DNA of 42,035 nt from Candidatus Moraniibacteriota bacterium (GCA_028715015.1 JAQTLF010000006.1:1-42035); one strand, 5' to 3'. Counted from the first letter of the stretch, positions 1-9,937 are shown. The notes: generated by a model from the sequence alone, not told the origin. Made by a program: numbers and translations.

Positions 1-1
1 T

Positions 2-391
2 ATGAAATTTTCAACCAAAGCAGAATATGGTCTCAAGGCCATGACGAATCTGGCACAGTGTTTTCCTGAGCAAAAAACAACCAAGGAAATCGCAGAACAA
101 GAAAACATTTCCCAAAAATATCTGGAAAGACTTCTTGGCAAGCTTCGTGATGGGGGAGTGGTGGAAAGCAACAAGGGAAAGCTTGGTGGTTTTGTTCTTT
201 CACGAGACCCGAAAAAAATTCCTGTCGGCGAAATAATCGAACTTTTGGATGGGGAAATTGCGCCGATGCGCTGCGTGGGAAAATTTTGTTCCAGCGAACA
301 CAAATGTCCATCCAGCGTTGTTTGGAACAAACTTGGAGTGCAGATAAAAAAGACATTGTATGATATAAAACTAAACAGTTTAATAAAATAA
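2..391 (+). CDS. Rrf2 family transcriptional regulator (IscR-like)
   Basis: MKFSTKAEYGLKAMTNLA... typical Rrf2 N-terminal wHTH; three Cys in the C-terminal half; directly upstream of a cysteine desulfurase. Confidence 0.9.
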   Translation: MKFSTKAEYGLKAMTNLAQCFPEQKTTKEIAEQENISQKYLERLLGKLRDGGVVESNKGKLGGFVLSRDPKKIPVGEIIELLDGEIAPMRCVGKFCSSEHKCPSSVVWNKLGVQIKKTLYDIKLNSLIK

Positions 392-464
392 GAAAAAAAT
401 CTCAAATCTAAATGTCAAATGTCAAACAAAATCCAAAATTTTAAATCCTAAAAGTTTTAATACT

Positions 465-1688
465 ATGAAAAGAATTTATCTTGATTACGCAGCCACAACT
501 CCAGTTGACGAAAAGGTTCTAGAAAAAATGCTGCCATATTTTTCACAAGATTTTGGCAATGCCATGAGTGTGCATTCATTCGGACAAGAAGCCTTGGAAG
601 CTGTCGATAGTGCCAGAGCAAAAGCCGCTTTGTTTTTTCGCAGCTCAGCTTCGGAAATAATTTTCACTTCAGGAGCAACGGAAAGTAACAATCTGGTTGT
701 GAAAGGAAGTTTGCGTTCATATTATTCAATTCCCAGAAAAGCTGAAGAAAAACCGCACATCATCACCACGAAATTCGAACATCACTGCGTGTTGGATGCT
801 TGCAAATTTGCTGAAAAAGACGGTTTGGCTGAAGTAACTTTCGTTTCACCCAACAAAGAAGGGCTGATTTCAATCAAGGATATCAAAAATGCGATCAAGC
901 CGAACACCATCCTTATTTCCGTGATGTATGTGAACAATGAAATCGGAACGGTGCAACCGATTGCCGAAATTGGAAAATTGCTGAAAAAAATCAATGTTGA
1001 GCGGGCAGAAAGCAAGCTGCCGCGCATAGCATTCCACACGGATGCCACCCAAGCCATCAACTATTTCAATTGCAATGTGGACGAGCTTGGAGTCGATCTG
1101 CTTTCAATGTCAGCGCATAAGATTTATGGACCAAAAGGAATAGGTCTTTTGTATGTACGCAAAGGAACTTTGATCAAGCGCGTGCAAGATGGTGGTGACC
1201 AAGAATACAAATTGCGCGCCGGAACACATAATGTCCCGGCCATTGTTGGTCTTGGCGAAGCGATCAATATGATCAAAACTCCTGCAATGGAGAAAAAAAA
1301 CAAAGAAATCACGGAGCTCAGGGATTATCTGATCAAAAGAGTGCTGAAAGAAATTCCCAAATCATATTTGAACGGCAGCGCTGAAAAAAGATCACCCAAC
1401 AATGCCAATTTCCGTTTTGATGATGTGGAAGGTGAGGGATTGATTCTCTCACTTGATTTGGATGGAATCGCCGCATCAACCGGCTCTGCTTGCTCTTCAG
1501 GAGCATTGGATCCGTCCCACGTCCTTTTGTCACTTGGACTCAAGCATGAGCAAGCGCACGGCAGCCTCAGAATAACATTGGGAAAACACACCACCAAAAA
1601 AGAACTGGACATCGTTATCGACAAAACAAAAGAAGTTGTGAAACGCCTGCGAAAAATTTCCGGGAACGTCCTGGCAGATTTCCAATAA
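465..1688 (+). CDS. Cysteine desulfurase (NifS/IscS family)
   Basis: YLDYAATTPVD start, SAHKIYGPKGIG PLP-lysine motif, GSACSSG catalytic Cys loop. Confidence 0.95.
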   Translation: MKRIYLDYAATTPVDEKVLEKMLPYFSQDFGNAMSVHSFGQEALEAVDSARAKAALFFRSSASEIIFTSGATESNNLVVKGSLRSYYSIPRKAEEKPHIITTKFEHHCVLDACKFAEKDGLAEVTFVSPNKEGLISIKDIKNAIKPNTILISVMYVNNEIGTVQPIAEIGKLLKKINVERAESKLPRIAFHTDATQAINYFNCNVDELGVDLLSMSAHKIYGPKGIGLLYVRKGTLIKRVQDGGDQEYKLRAGTHNVPAIVGLGEAINMIKTPAMEKKNKEITELRDYLIKRVLKEIPKSYLNGSAEKRSPNNANFRFDDVEGEGLILSLDLDGIAASTGSACSSGALDPSHVLLSLGLKHEQAHGSLRITLGKHTTKKELDIVIDKTKEVVKRLRKISGNVLADFQ

Positions 1689-1825
1689 TCCCACAAATAT
1701 ACAAATCTATACAAATCATATACAAATCTACGAATAAAAGGCATCGCCATTTGTAAATTTGTAGTAAAATTTGTAGATTCGTGGGTAAAAACATAATTTA
1801 AATCATATAAATCCTACAATAATAT

Positions 1826-2215
1826 ATGCAAAAATATTCAAAAAAGGTCTTGGAACATTTCACCAAACCTCACAATCAAGGCAAAATCAAGGATGCGGAT
1901 GGCATAGGCACAGTTGGCAATCCGAAATGTGGCGACATCATGCGTCTGTACATCAAGGTTTCAAAGGATAAGCAAGGCGAAGAAATTCTCAAAGATGTGA
2001 AATTTGAAACACTTGGTTGTGGAGCAGCCATTTCAACATCTTCAATGACGACTGATCTGGCCAAAGGAAAAACGATCACTGAAGCTTTGAAAATAACCAA
2101 CAAATATGTGGCTGAAGAGTTGGGAGGTCTGCCATCAATAAAAATGCATTGCAGCAATCTTGCAGCCGATGCTCTTCATGCTGCAATCAAAAATTACAAA
2201 TCAAAGCGATCATAA
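1826..2215 (+). CDS. Fe-S cluster scaffold, IscU/NifU N-terminal type
   Basis: KVLEHFTKPHNQG, GNPKCGD, FETLGCGAAISTSS, MHCSNLAADAL: conserved Cys positions of IscU. Confidence 0.93.
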   Translation: MQKYSKKVLEHFTKPHNQGKIKDADGIGTVGNPKCGDIMRLYIKVSKDKQGEEILKDVKFETLGCGAAISTSSMTTDLAKGKTITEALKITNKYVAEELGGLPSIKMHCSNLAADALHAAIKNYKSKRS

Positions 2216-2304
2216 AATATATAAACATATCAGCATTTAAGCAACTTTCCATGCATTTATTTTTTTGTTTGCATGTTTAAGTGTTTAAATGTTTGCATAA
2301 TAAC

Positions 2305-2718
2305 ATGCCAAATTTTAGAGCGCTAAAAATAGGGGATGAAACAAAACTTATTCCGCTTTTCAAGGTCTTGACTGGCAAAGAAATTCTCATTGATTCGGCA
2401 TCTTTGGTGGCTGATACTGATGCGGTATGCTTGGTTATTGAGGAAAATGATGAATTGATAGGTTTTGGCTCGCTTATTATTCATCAGGTTCCAACCAAGG
2501 GGGAAGTAGCGCGTCTGGAGGACATTATTATCAGCGAAAAACATCAAGGAAAAGGTTTAGGAAGGACTTTGGTCACAAAATTGATTGAAATTGCCAAAGA
2601 AAAAAATATTCGAAAAATAAATCTCACAAGTAATCCGATGCGAATTGGTGCGCACAAGCTTTATGGGTCAGTTGGATTTTCAAGGGTGAACACTGATACT
2701 TTCGTGATGGAGATATGA
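2305..2718 (+). CDS. GNAT family N-acetyltransferase
   Basis: LEDIIISEKHQGKGLGRTLVTKLIEIAKE acetyl-CoA-binding motif; ATG at 2305 preferred over upstream GTG at 2281. Confidence 0.85.
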   Translation: MPNFRALKIGDETKLIPLFKVLTGKEILIDSASLVADTDAVCLVIEENDELIGFGSLIIHQVPTKGEVARLEDIIISEKHQGKGLGRTLVTKLIEIAKEKNIRKINLTSNPMRIGAHKLYGSVGFSRVNTDTFVMEI

Positions 2719-3783
2719 TCTTTTAAGTTTGTTTTTTATTTATTTTTTATTCTTCAATCTGTTTTATTTACAAATTTGAATACAAATGGGGTGTTTAGTG
2801 TTATATTTGTAAATATGTTCAATGTCGCACATTATATCTTTTGCGACACATTAAGAAAGAGCTATGTCTTTTGACCATGTATTAGCATAATTAACCATAC
2901 AGTTATCAATTTGTTTATTTCCAAATTAAACAAACATATGACTTCTAACACTCATTTCCTCTTGTTCTTAGTGTTATAATCTTTGACAGATACTTCTATA
3001 TCATCTTGCATCCAAATATCAAATCTTAAACCAAATTTTGCAAGCAACCAGTCATCATACCAATCAAAACATCTTCAAACAGCAAAAATGCGTCGAAGTT
3101 GCAACCCAAGGTTCAATCAATAAATAATGCCTGAAACAAGCCATATTCAAGGGTATACGTATACCACTTATTCTCCAAAGGCGCCTTACAGCTCAATTTT
3201 GAGCCTCGTTTTATGGCTTAAATAAGCCATAATTTCACCGTGCTTTTTGAGCCATTTTGAGGCTAATTTTGCCATAAATTTGACCTCAAATCATCTTTCT
3301 AATGCTTGGGCATATGCATATACCATTTTTTTCAAAAACTTCAACACGGGTCATCTCAGAGTGTGTGATATAAAATTAACTGAAACTATATATTAAGTCA
3401 TTCTCGTGAAAACAGCTTGTCCGCCTTGGTAGGAGAAATCCAGAACTAGGCCTCATTAATAATATATAAACACCAAATCTCAAATTCAAAAAAAATTTTT
3501 CTAAGATATAAAATAAAAAAAACAAATTTTTCAGAATAATATTTAACAAAAACATAATCAACATGATTAAAATATTACAAGTATTTGAGTAGCATTTAGG
3601 GTGTGCATGCAAGTAATCAAAGAATGCCTCATCACAAACAACGAAATTGAAACAATTCTATGCGACCATGCTTATCCTCTTTCATATTTGAATTACTATT
3701 TTGCCTAATGTCGCACAACCCCTTTATATTTTTAATTTTTAAAACATCCAAATATATGATACTTGGATGTTTTAAAGAAATGT

Positions 3784-5109
3784 TTAGTTATAGATGATCA
3801 TCTGATTGATACTTGTGCTGCTCTTTGTTCCCATAGCACCAACCAAGGCCCTGGTCGTATCAAGAAATATATTTGGACCGAAATATGGATCATGCACGAC
3901 ATACTTCCCATCTGCAGTTTTGTGATGAATGACCACATAGTGACCTCCTCCACCTGAAGTTTTTCCGATATATACGATGACTGGATTGTTTTTTGCAAGC
4001 TGGGCATCAATGGTTGACCAGTTTATGTTGCCATGACTCATGCCACTGCTCGTCAGCGCTAATTTTGGACTTGCCCAACTCGCTGGCCAATTTATAAGAT
4101 CACCTGAAAAAATCGGTGCCGATGACAGGATTCCTGGATTTGTCGAACCACCATGCTCCTTGAAAACCATGGCTACAGCTGTAACTGCACAACCATAACT
4201 TTTCATGAGTGTCTTGGTATTCCCGATAGTTTCGTCGCCCCATCTTGGATCTCTTTGTGAAAAATACCAATCAGTGGATGCCATATATTTGGAATCCGGT
4301 TTCGGATATGAATCGACAGACAAACCACTGGTTGCAAAAAATTGGTCGATATCCAATAGTTCCGCTTTCTGTTCCTCAACACGCTGCAACAATTGTGCAT
4401 AGCGAGCTTCCTCTCCCTTGGTTTGAGCAAGCAAGGATTCTTTGTTGGCTTTTACTGAAGCCAAGTTTTCATTTTTGCTTTGCAAATCCTCATGCGTGTT
4501 GACCAAATCAACTTTTTTTTGATCCAAATCAGAGCGCTGTTTCTCAAGATCGGTTTTTATTTCTTTGACAGAACTTAGCAGTTCACCAATCTTGTCACCG
4601 GTTTGTGAAAGCCTGTCCTTGGTGACAATAAACGAAGCCACATTTCCATCATTTAAATATGAAATGATCGGACTGGACAAATTCGCCTCATAATATGATT
4701 GCATGATGTTGGCCAGAAGTTTTTTTTGTGAACTCATGAGTGATTCTTTTTCAGCGATCTGGAGCTCAAGTCTGGTTATTTGTGAATTGTAGTCATCAAT
4801 CTTGGCTTTATTGATGTCTATTTGTGACTGGACTTCTTCAATGTTGGCATCCGCAATAGACAGCTGATTGTTCAGTGTTTCGCTTTGTTTCTTTTTTATG
4901 TCGATTATTTCACGATAGATTTCAGCTCGTTTTTGCAATTCGTCGATTTTTTGTTGGGTTTCTTCCGGAATGGTGCCAGTGGTGGCCTCTTGGGAAATGC
5001 TGTTGTCAGCTTTGCCATTTTGCCATAGCAAAAAAGATGTCGTCACGCTCAGGGCGACAATCAAGGTCAATAGAATTAATTTCTTTTTTGCTTTTGTTTT
5101 TCTATTCAT
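3784..5109 (-). CDS. Secreted coiled-coil protein with C-terminal C39-like cysteine peptidase domain
   Basis: N-terminal TM/signal, long coiled coil (PcsB/CwlO-like), then YGCAVTAVAMVFKEHGG ... GGHYVVIHHKTADGKYVVHDPYFG. Confidence 0.8.
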   Translation of the reverse strand: MNRKTKAKKKLILLTLIVALSVTTSFLLWQNGKADNSISQEATTGTIPEETQQKIDELQKRAEIYREIIDIKKKQSETLNNQLSIADANIEEVQSQIDINKAKIDDYNSQITRLELQIAEKESLMSSQKKLLANIMQSYYEANLSSPIISYLNDGNVASFIVTKDRLSQTGDKIGELLSSVKEIKTDLEKQRSDLDQKKVDLVNTHEDLQSKNENLASVKANKESLLAQTKGEEARYAQLLQRVEEQKAELLDIDQFFATSGLSVDSYPKPDSKYMASTDWYFSQRDPRWGDETIGNTKTLMKSYGCAVTAVAMVFKEHGGSTNPGILSSAPIFSGDLINWPASWASPKLALTSSGMSHGNINWSTIDAQLAKNNPVIVYIGKTSGGGGHYVVIHHKTADGKYVVHDPYFGPNIFLDTTRALVGAMGTKSSTSINQMIIYN

Positions 5110-5150
5110 GTAAAACCAAATTTACATCCCAAATTTACATCAATGTTATT

Positions 5151-6710
5151 TTATTGCCACATTTCGATGGCTTTGGCCACACGTTCCAATGATTGTGTTT
5201 TTCCCAAAACCCAAGCACATTCGAACGGCGATGGAGATTTTTGCTCGCCAGTCAGAGCCGTGCGAAGCGGCCAAAGCAAATCTCCACGTTTGTCACCGGC
5301 AGCTTCCAACAATTTTTCTTCGATTTTTTCAAGGGTCCATTGGTCTTCAGCAATTTCTGTAAGAACTGTCTGCGATGTTTTCAAAGACAAAAGCAATTCT
5401 GCGTCGGTTGTTGTTTTCCAACGCAGCATTTCTTTTTCATAGGAAATATCCTGAAAAAAGAATTTGTTTTCCTCGCCAACGTCGGCAAATTTCAGCAAAC
5501 GCTGCTTTTCCACAGCCAGAACTTTTTTCAAATATTCTTCTTTTTCTTGCATGCTCCATGTTTCATGCTCCATGTTCCATGTTTTGAAAAAATCTTTCTG
5601 TTTGAAAAATGGCAATGCATTTTGCAACAGTTCCTCATCCGAAAGTTTTTTGATGTATTGTCCATTGATCCAATCAAGTTTTTTGATGTCAAAGACAGCT
5701 CCAGCCTTGTGCACTTTGGCTAGTTCGAATTTTTCCACCAATTCTTCCAGAGAAAAAATCTCTTGCACACTTCCCTCCCCCGGATTCCAACCGAGCATTG
5801 CCACAAAGTTCAGAATCGCTTCTTTCAAATATCCTTTAGCAATATAATCTTCCACAGCCACATCGCCTTGTCGTTTGGAAAGCTTGGTTCGATCAGGATT
5901 CAAAAGCAATGGCAGATGAGCAAAAATTGGCACTTCCCAACCAAAAGCCCTATACAAAAGAATGTGTTTCGGTGTGCTTGGAAGCCAATCTTCGCCGCGA
6001 ATCACATGTGTGATGCCCATCAGATGGTCATCAACCACATTGGCCAGATGATATGTTGGAAATCCATCCGACTTCATCAAAACTTGGTCGTCAATGTTGT
6101 CAGTATTGAAAGAGACTTTGCCGCGTATCTCATCTTCAAAAACAATGCTTTCATTTTTTGGAATTTTCAAGCGGATGGTCGCAGGACAAGCTTGTTTCAA
6201 TTTTTCATTTATATCTTCAGTTGCAAGATTAGTGAGACAATATCTGTCATACATGGGAGCTTTTTTTTCTTTTTGCTGCTTTTCACGCATTTCATTCAAT
6301 CTTTCCGGCTCGCAAAAACAATAATATGCGTGACCATCTTTGACCAATTGCTGGGCATATTTTTTGTAAATTTCAGTCCTTTCCGATTGGGCATATGGGC
6401 CACAAGATCCGATTTCGATGGTGTTCGGATATGTTTTTGATTCAGACCTGATTGAGTCAGCGTTGGCAAGTGATGATTTCAAAAAATTTCCCTCATCCCA
6501 TTCCAGCCCCATCGCGCTCATTGATTGCAGCAACTGTTCAGCCGCACCTGGAACAAATCTGGCCTGATCAGTGTCTTCAATGCGTATCAAAAAAGATCCG
6601 CCTTGCTTTTTTGCAAACAAAAAATTATACAAGGCAGTCCTGAAATTTCCGATGTGCATGTAGCCTGTCGGCGAAGGTGCAAAACGTACTCTGATATTTT
6701 TTTTATTCAT
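5151..6710 (-). CDS. gltX: Glutamate--tRNA ligase
   Basis: RFAPSPTGYMHIGNFRTALYN (HIGH motif), KLSKRQGDV (KMSKS-like). Confidence 0.96.
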   Translation of the reverse strand: MNKKNIRVRFAPSPTGYMHIGNFRTALYNFLFAKKQGGSFLIRIEDTDQARFVPGAAEQLLQSMSAMGLEWDEGNFLKSSLANADSIRSESKTYPNTIEIGSCGPYAQSERTEIYKKYAQQLVKDGHAYYCFCEPERLNEMREKQQKEKKAPMYDRYCLTNLATEDINEKLKQACPATIRLKIPKNESIVFEDEIRGKVSFNTDNIDDQVLMKSDGFPTYHLANVVDDHLMGITHVIRGEDWLPSTPKHILLYRAFGWEVPIFAHLPLLLNPDRTKLSKRQGDVAVEDYIAKGYLKEAILNFVAMLGWNPGEGSVQEIFSLEELVEKFELAKVHKAGAVFDIKKLDWINGQYIKKLSDEELLQNALPFFKQKDFFKTWNMEHETWSMQEKEEYLKKVLAVEKQRLLKFADVGEENKFFFQDISYEKEMLRWKTTTDAELLLSLKTSQTVLTEIAEDQWTLEKIEEKLLEAAGDKRGDLLWPLRTALTGEQKSPSPFECAWVLGKTQSLERVAKAIEMWQ

Positions 6711-7410
6711 GTTTTTGGCTAAATATTATTTTAATCGGAAAAACAATCACGGCATTTATGATTCTCTTGAATCTATACTTCGGCTCTTGGAAAAATCTCC
6801 AAAGCCATTCCAGACCAAGAAATTGGATCGGCTTTGGAGCTCTTTTGATTTTTCCAGTGACAAAATCAAAAGCGCCACCAACTCCCATGGCCAACCTAAT
6901 ACTATCATTTTTGGCAGAATTTATAAAGACCTCCTGATGTGGAGCACCGAAATTGCAAAACAAAATATCATGGTTTGCAATTGATGGTTTTGGATCGCCG
7001 TTTGGATCAAAATCAGCTCCGTCAATTTCCAAGCTTGGATACATTTCTTCCAACCTTTCCCTTATTTCCTCAAAAGTACTGAGACCGGATTTATTGGCTG
7101 CAACATATACTTTGTAATTGTATTTATAAGCCAGATATAAAATTTCATGCATCAGATCTGTTCCTGCCATTCTGCATCTTAGCCATTTTCCAAATCTGAT
7201 AAAAGCATATTTAAGCCCTATTCCATCAGCCACATTCAAATCACACTTGTTCAGTATGCTTTTGAATTTTTCATCATGCTGCGCCTGCAAAACGAACTCC
7301 GGATTCACCGTGGCAATCTGATGAAAACCAGGTTCATTCAAAAAGAATCCTACCTTCTCAAGAATTTCTTTTTTGCCAAAATTATCAATACGTATGCCAA
7401 GAATATTCAT
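6703..7410 (-). CDS. WecG/TagA/CpsF family glycosyltransferase
   Basis: TVNPEFVLQAQHDEKF, DGIGLKYAFIRFGK, GVGGAFDFVTGKIKRAPKPIQFLGLEWLWRFFQEPKYRFKRI. Confidence 0.92.
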   Translation of the reverse strand: MNILGIRIDNFGKKEILEKVGFFLNEPGFHQIATVNPEFVLQAQHDEKFKSILNKCDLNVADGIGLKYAFIRFGKWLRCRMAGTDLMHEILYLAYKYNYKVYVAANKSGLSTFEEIRERLEEMYPSLEIDGADFDPNGDPKPSIANHDILFCNFGAPHQEVFINSAKNDSIRLAMGVGGAFDFVTGKIKRAPKPIQFLGLEWLWRFFQEPKYRFKRIINAVIVFPIKIIFSQKHE

Positions 7411-7506
7411 GAATCATTTTAACATTTAAACATATAAACAGGGCGATAACACGCTCATGATTTTGTTTTTTGTTTAAATGCTTACATGTTTTTATGATTG
7501 TATGCT

Positions 7507-8046
7507 TTATGATAGTGGGCATTCTTCAAGCGAAACATATTCCGCTCCCCCACCTTTGCTTTCCATGATGGAAACAGAATCAACTGTCATTGAAACATTC
7601 ATTTTCTCGCCAACTTCCGGTTTTTCCGCAAGCTCATCCCATTTCAATTTCCTGATCCTGCCAAGGGTGATGTGCGGTTTGAATTCTTTGTGTGCAATTG
7701 GTCTCATGCCAAGGCCGCGCTCAACTTGTTCATTAAGCATGCCCATTTCAACATTCGCTTTGCCTGTCAGCCACACAATTTTGGGATCATTTCGTTCAGG
7801 TCCCAGTTCGATCCGATCAAATTCCAAATCAAAAGCTTCAAAATTTTCCACTGATTCCCTGACTTTTTCGCAGATTTCAGGCAGCATGCTTTCATCGACA
7901 TAGCCCACAAAAGCGACTGTGATGTGGATGTTTTCTTCTTTCATCCACTTGATCGGCAAATCAGACCATTTGGCCACAACTTGAGCCAAACGCCTTTTGA
8001 TCTGATTGGGAACATTCACTTCGACAAATATTTTTTTCTTTTGCAT
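7507..8046 (-). CDS. thpR: RNA 2',3'-cyclic phosphodiesterase / 2'-5' RNA ligase family
   Basis: Two HxT/S motifs (HITVAFVG, HITLGRIR) with correct spacing. Confidence 0.88.
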   Translation of the reverse strand: MQKKKIFVEVNVPNQIKRRLAQVVAKWSDLPIKWMKEENIHITVAFVGYVDESMLPEICEKVRESVENFEAFDLEFDRIELGPERNDPKIVWLTGKANVEMGMLNEQVERGLGMRPIAHKEFKPHITLGRIRKLKWDELAEKPEVGEKMNVSMTVDSVSIMESKGGGAEYVSLEECPLS

Positions 8047-8159
8047 GTATACACCATATCAGCAATTCACGTTTAAATCAAGCACAAATGCCGCTTAACA
8101 TCAGGCCGGATTATTGCTATACTAAGCAAGCAGTAACCAATAAATTGCAAAAAACCAAG

Positions 8160-8444
8160 ATGAAAGAAAACCTAAAAACATTCGGAGAATTGATGAAAAA
8201 GAGAACTGTTCAAGTACAAAAGGCGCCAGCCTACCAGTGGCAGGAGCTAGCCCTGACCATTATCAAAGATCTGGACATACCCAACAATAAACGAAGTTCT
8301 GTTTTTATGGTATGCAAAAAGCATAGTCGACAAATAATAGAACGTGCGTTCAATGATACCAAAGAGCTTTGCAAGTCAGGAGAAAAATGGCGCTATTTTT
8401 TCAAATTGATAGAGAAAAAGCCTGATAACAAACCTATCTCTTGA
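8160..8444 (+). CDS. Small hypothetical protein
   Basis: ATG 8160 chosen because a promoter-like TTAACA-N17-TATACT (8095-8123) overlaps the 5' part of the longer ORF. Confidence 0.6.
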   Translation: MKENLKTFGELMKKRTVQVQKAPAYQWQELALTIIKDLDIPNNKRSSVFMVCKKHSRQIIERAFNDTKELCKSGEKWRYFFKLIEKKPDNKPIS

Positions 8445-8469
8445 CAAATTAGGCATATAATTATATAAA
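8441..8469 (+). promoter_or_regulatory. Sigma70-type promoter TTGACA-N17-TATAAA
   Basis: Read directly; upstream of the 8531-8977 small-ORF pair. Confidence 0.65.
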
Positions 8470-8530
8470 TACATATTGTTCTTTTGATTTTTTTGCAGCA
8501 TAAAACTCTGTTTAGAGAAAGGGGGCTATT

Positions 8531-8752
8531 ATGTTTATAAGGACGTTAAGGGTTCTTCCTGGAGGCTGTCGCATAAAAGGTATCGCCAAAAAACTATACG
8601 GAGAATTGGCATGCGGCAACGTACTGATACAGATGTCTGGACAAGAAATTGCTGCTGCCCGCCAAAAAAAGCAGCCGGCATATGATCAGCTGCGCAGAAT
8701 AACGTGCAGTAAATGCACCATTCCCCGATGCCCCAACAAGCTCGCAGCATGA
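8531..8752 (+). CDS. Small Cys-containing hypothetical protein (CSKCTIPRCPNK)
   Basis: ORF downstream of strong promoter, SD-like AAAGGGGG. Confidence 0.5.
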   Translation: MFIRTLRVLPGGCRIKGIAKKLYGELACGNVLIQMSGQEIAAARQKKQPAYDQLRRITCSKCTIPRCPNKLAA

Positions 8753-8791
8753 CGCACAACACAATAAACAACAAAAGGAGGGTTAACTGCA

Positions 8792-8977
8792 ATGATGACC
8801 ATTAATGTTCTTTTAATTCTCAAGCTGGTTGGTCTACTGATCGTAGTTGTCGTACTAAACATAAGTGGCATGGTTGTGATGGGCGGTGTCGTATTTAACG
8901 ACAAAAAGTTTATCGCAACGGTTATTCTAGTCGAAACGGCGGTCTTGTATGGAATATTGCACTATGTCCACTTTTAA
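8792..8977 (+). CDS. Small two-TM membrane protein
   Basis: Preceded by AAAAGGAGGG SD; highly hydrophobic 61 aa; followed by terminator. Confidence 0.55.
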   Translation: MMTINVLLILKLVGLLIVVVVLNISGMVVMGGVVFNDKKFIATVILVETAVLYGILHYVHF

Positions 8978-8985
8978 GGACACTT

Positions 8986-9022
8986 ACCGCTCTCTGCCTC
9001 AACGGCAAAGGAGCGGTTTTTT
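8986..9022 (+). terminator. Rho-independent terminator
   Basis: ACCGCTC ... GAGCGGT followed by T-run. Confidence 0.75.
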
Positions 9023-9062
9023 TGGGAAAAAATTTAAATAAAGGGTTTGTTTTTTGCTATTT

Positions 9063-9130
9063 CACCTAAATCTGAAGTTGCGAAGCAATTTGCGTGAAGC
9101 GTTAGCGTAACTAGATATTGTGAGTTCTGC
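9063..9130 (-). other. attC-like recombination site 1
   Basis: Minus strand R''=GCAGAAC (TACATC-flanked), R'=(T)TTAGGTGAAAT; internal motifs GCGAAGC/GAAGT shared with the other sites. Confidence 0.5.
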
Positions 9131-9158
9131 GATGTAAAAATGGTACTGGCACTAGTTT

Positions 9159-9614
9159 TTATTTTGCATTTTTTCCAATAGCGTTCCATGGAAGCTCTAT
9201 GCCAACTTCAGCAAAATGATTCAGTACCCATTGTGCATAAGTATTACTATTTGTCCCACTCGATACATACTTTTGGACATATGGATAATTTTCTTTGCTC
9301 ATTTTGATGAAATCAATCATTTCTTTTGCCATCTCCCCCTCTACCTTCTTTAATAAACGACTTTGCCAGTACCATCTAGCGGAAAAATGAAAAATTTCAA
9401 TTCCACTAAACGGCGGGTAATGATTCTTATGCAAAAATCCCCATGTTTTATCTTTATTCGCTCGGAATAATACTTCCCATCTTGAAATTTTTCCTTTTTC
9501 ATTACACACAAACCATGGATGGATGGCGAAATTAAAAGGCACATGAGCGGGACAAAACAAGACAAAAACTTCGTATTTTTCTGGATCAATAACGCTGTTA
9601 TCATTATTATTCAT
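9159..9614 (-). CDS. Hypothetical protein (possible cassette gene)
   Basis: 151-aa ORF ending next to attC-like site 1, same orientation as the other cassette genes. Confidence 0.6.
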   Translation of the reverse strand: MNNNDNSVIDPEKYEVFVLFCPAHVPFNFAIHPWFVCNEKGKISRWEVLFRANKDKTWGFLHKNHYPPFSGIEIFHFSARWYWQSRLLKKVEGEMAKEMIDFIKMSKENYPYVQKYVSSGTNSNTYAQWVLNHFAEVGIELPWNAIGKNAK

Positions 9615-9679
9615 ATTACAGGATGTAATTTAAAAATCCTTGTTTCCTATTCTGCATGCAATCATGGCAAATTCATTTT

Positions 9680-9937
9680 TTAATTATTTTCAGCCATCCT
9701 AACACCTTTCTCTATGCCATTTTTGCGACCTGCTTCAAAATTTATTTCGTCCTCACTTTTTTCTTCATTACAACTAACCTGTTCAAAATTACCAGCATAT
9801 CCTTCGGCAACGCCCTGTTTGAAGCCTTTGTCATATTTTATACCTCTTTTATAGCTATCACTCACTTGCTCTTTACTCATATTGTCCTTTATAATTATTC
9901 CCATATTCTCAGGACTTGGCATCATACTTTCTTTCAT
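9680..9937 (-). CDS. Small hypothetical protein
   Basis: 85-aa ORF, charged, same strand as neighbours. Confidence 0.4.
   Translation of the reverse strand: MKESMMPSPENMGIIIKDNMSKEQVSDSYKRGIKYDKGFKQGVAEGYAGNFEQVSCNEEKSEDEINFEAGRKNGIEKGVRMAENN

Noticed and set aside
3370-3460. Possible structured RNA (GAAAACAGCTTGTCCGCCTTGGTAGGAGAAATCC)
   Set aside because: Could not match it to tmRNA, RNase P, SRP or 6S consensus by eye; not enough support.
3376-3612. 78-aa ORF in the 1-kb gap
   Set aside because: No SD or homology-like motif; composition typical of AT-rich noncoding DNA.
5763-6440. 225-aa plus-strand ORF
   Set aside because: Antisense to gltX with low-complexity, Phe/Ile-rich translation and no recognisable domain.
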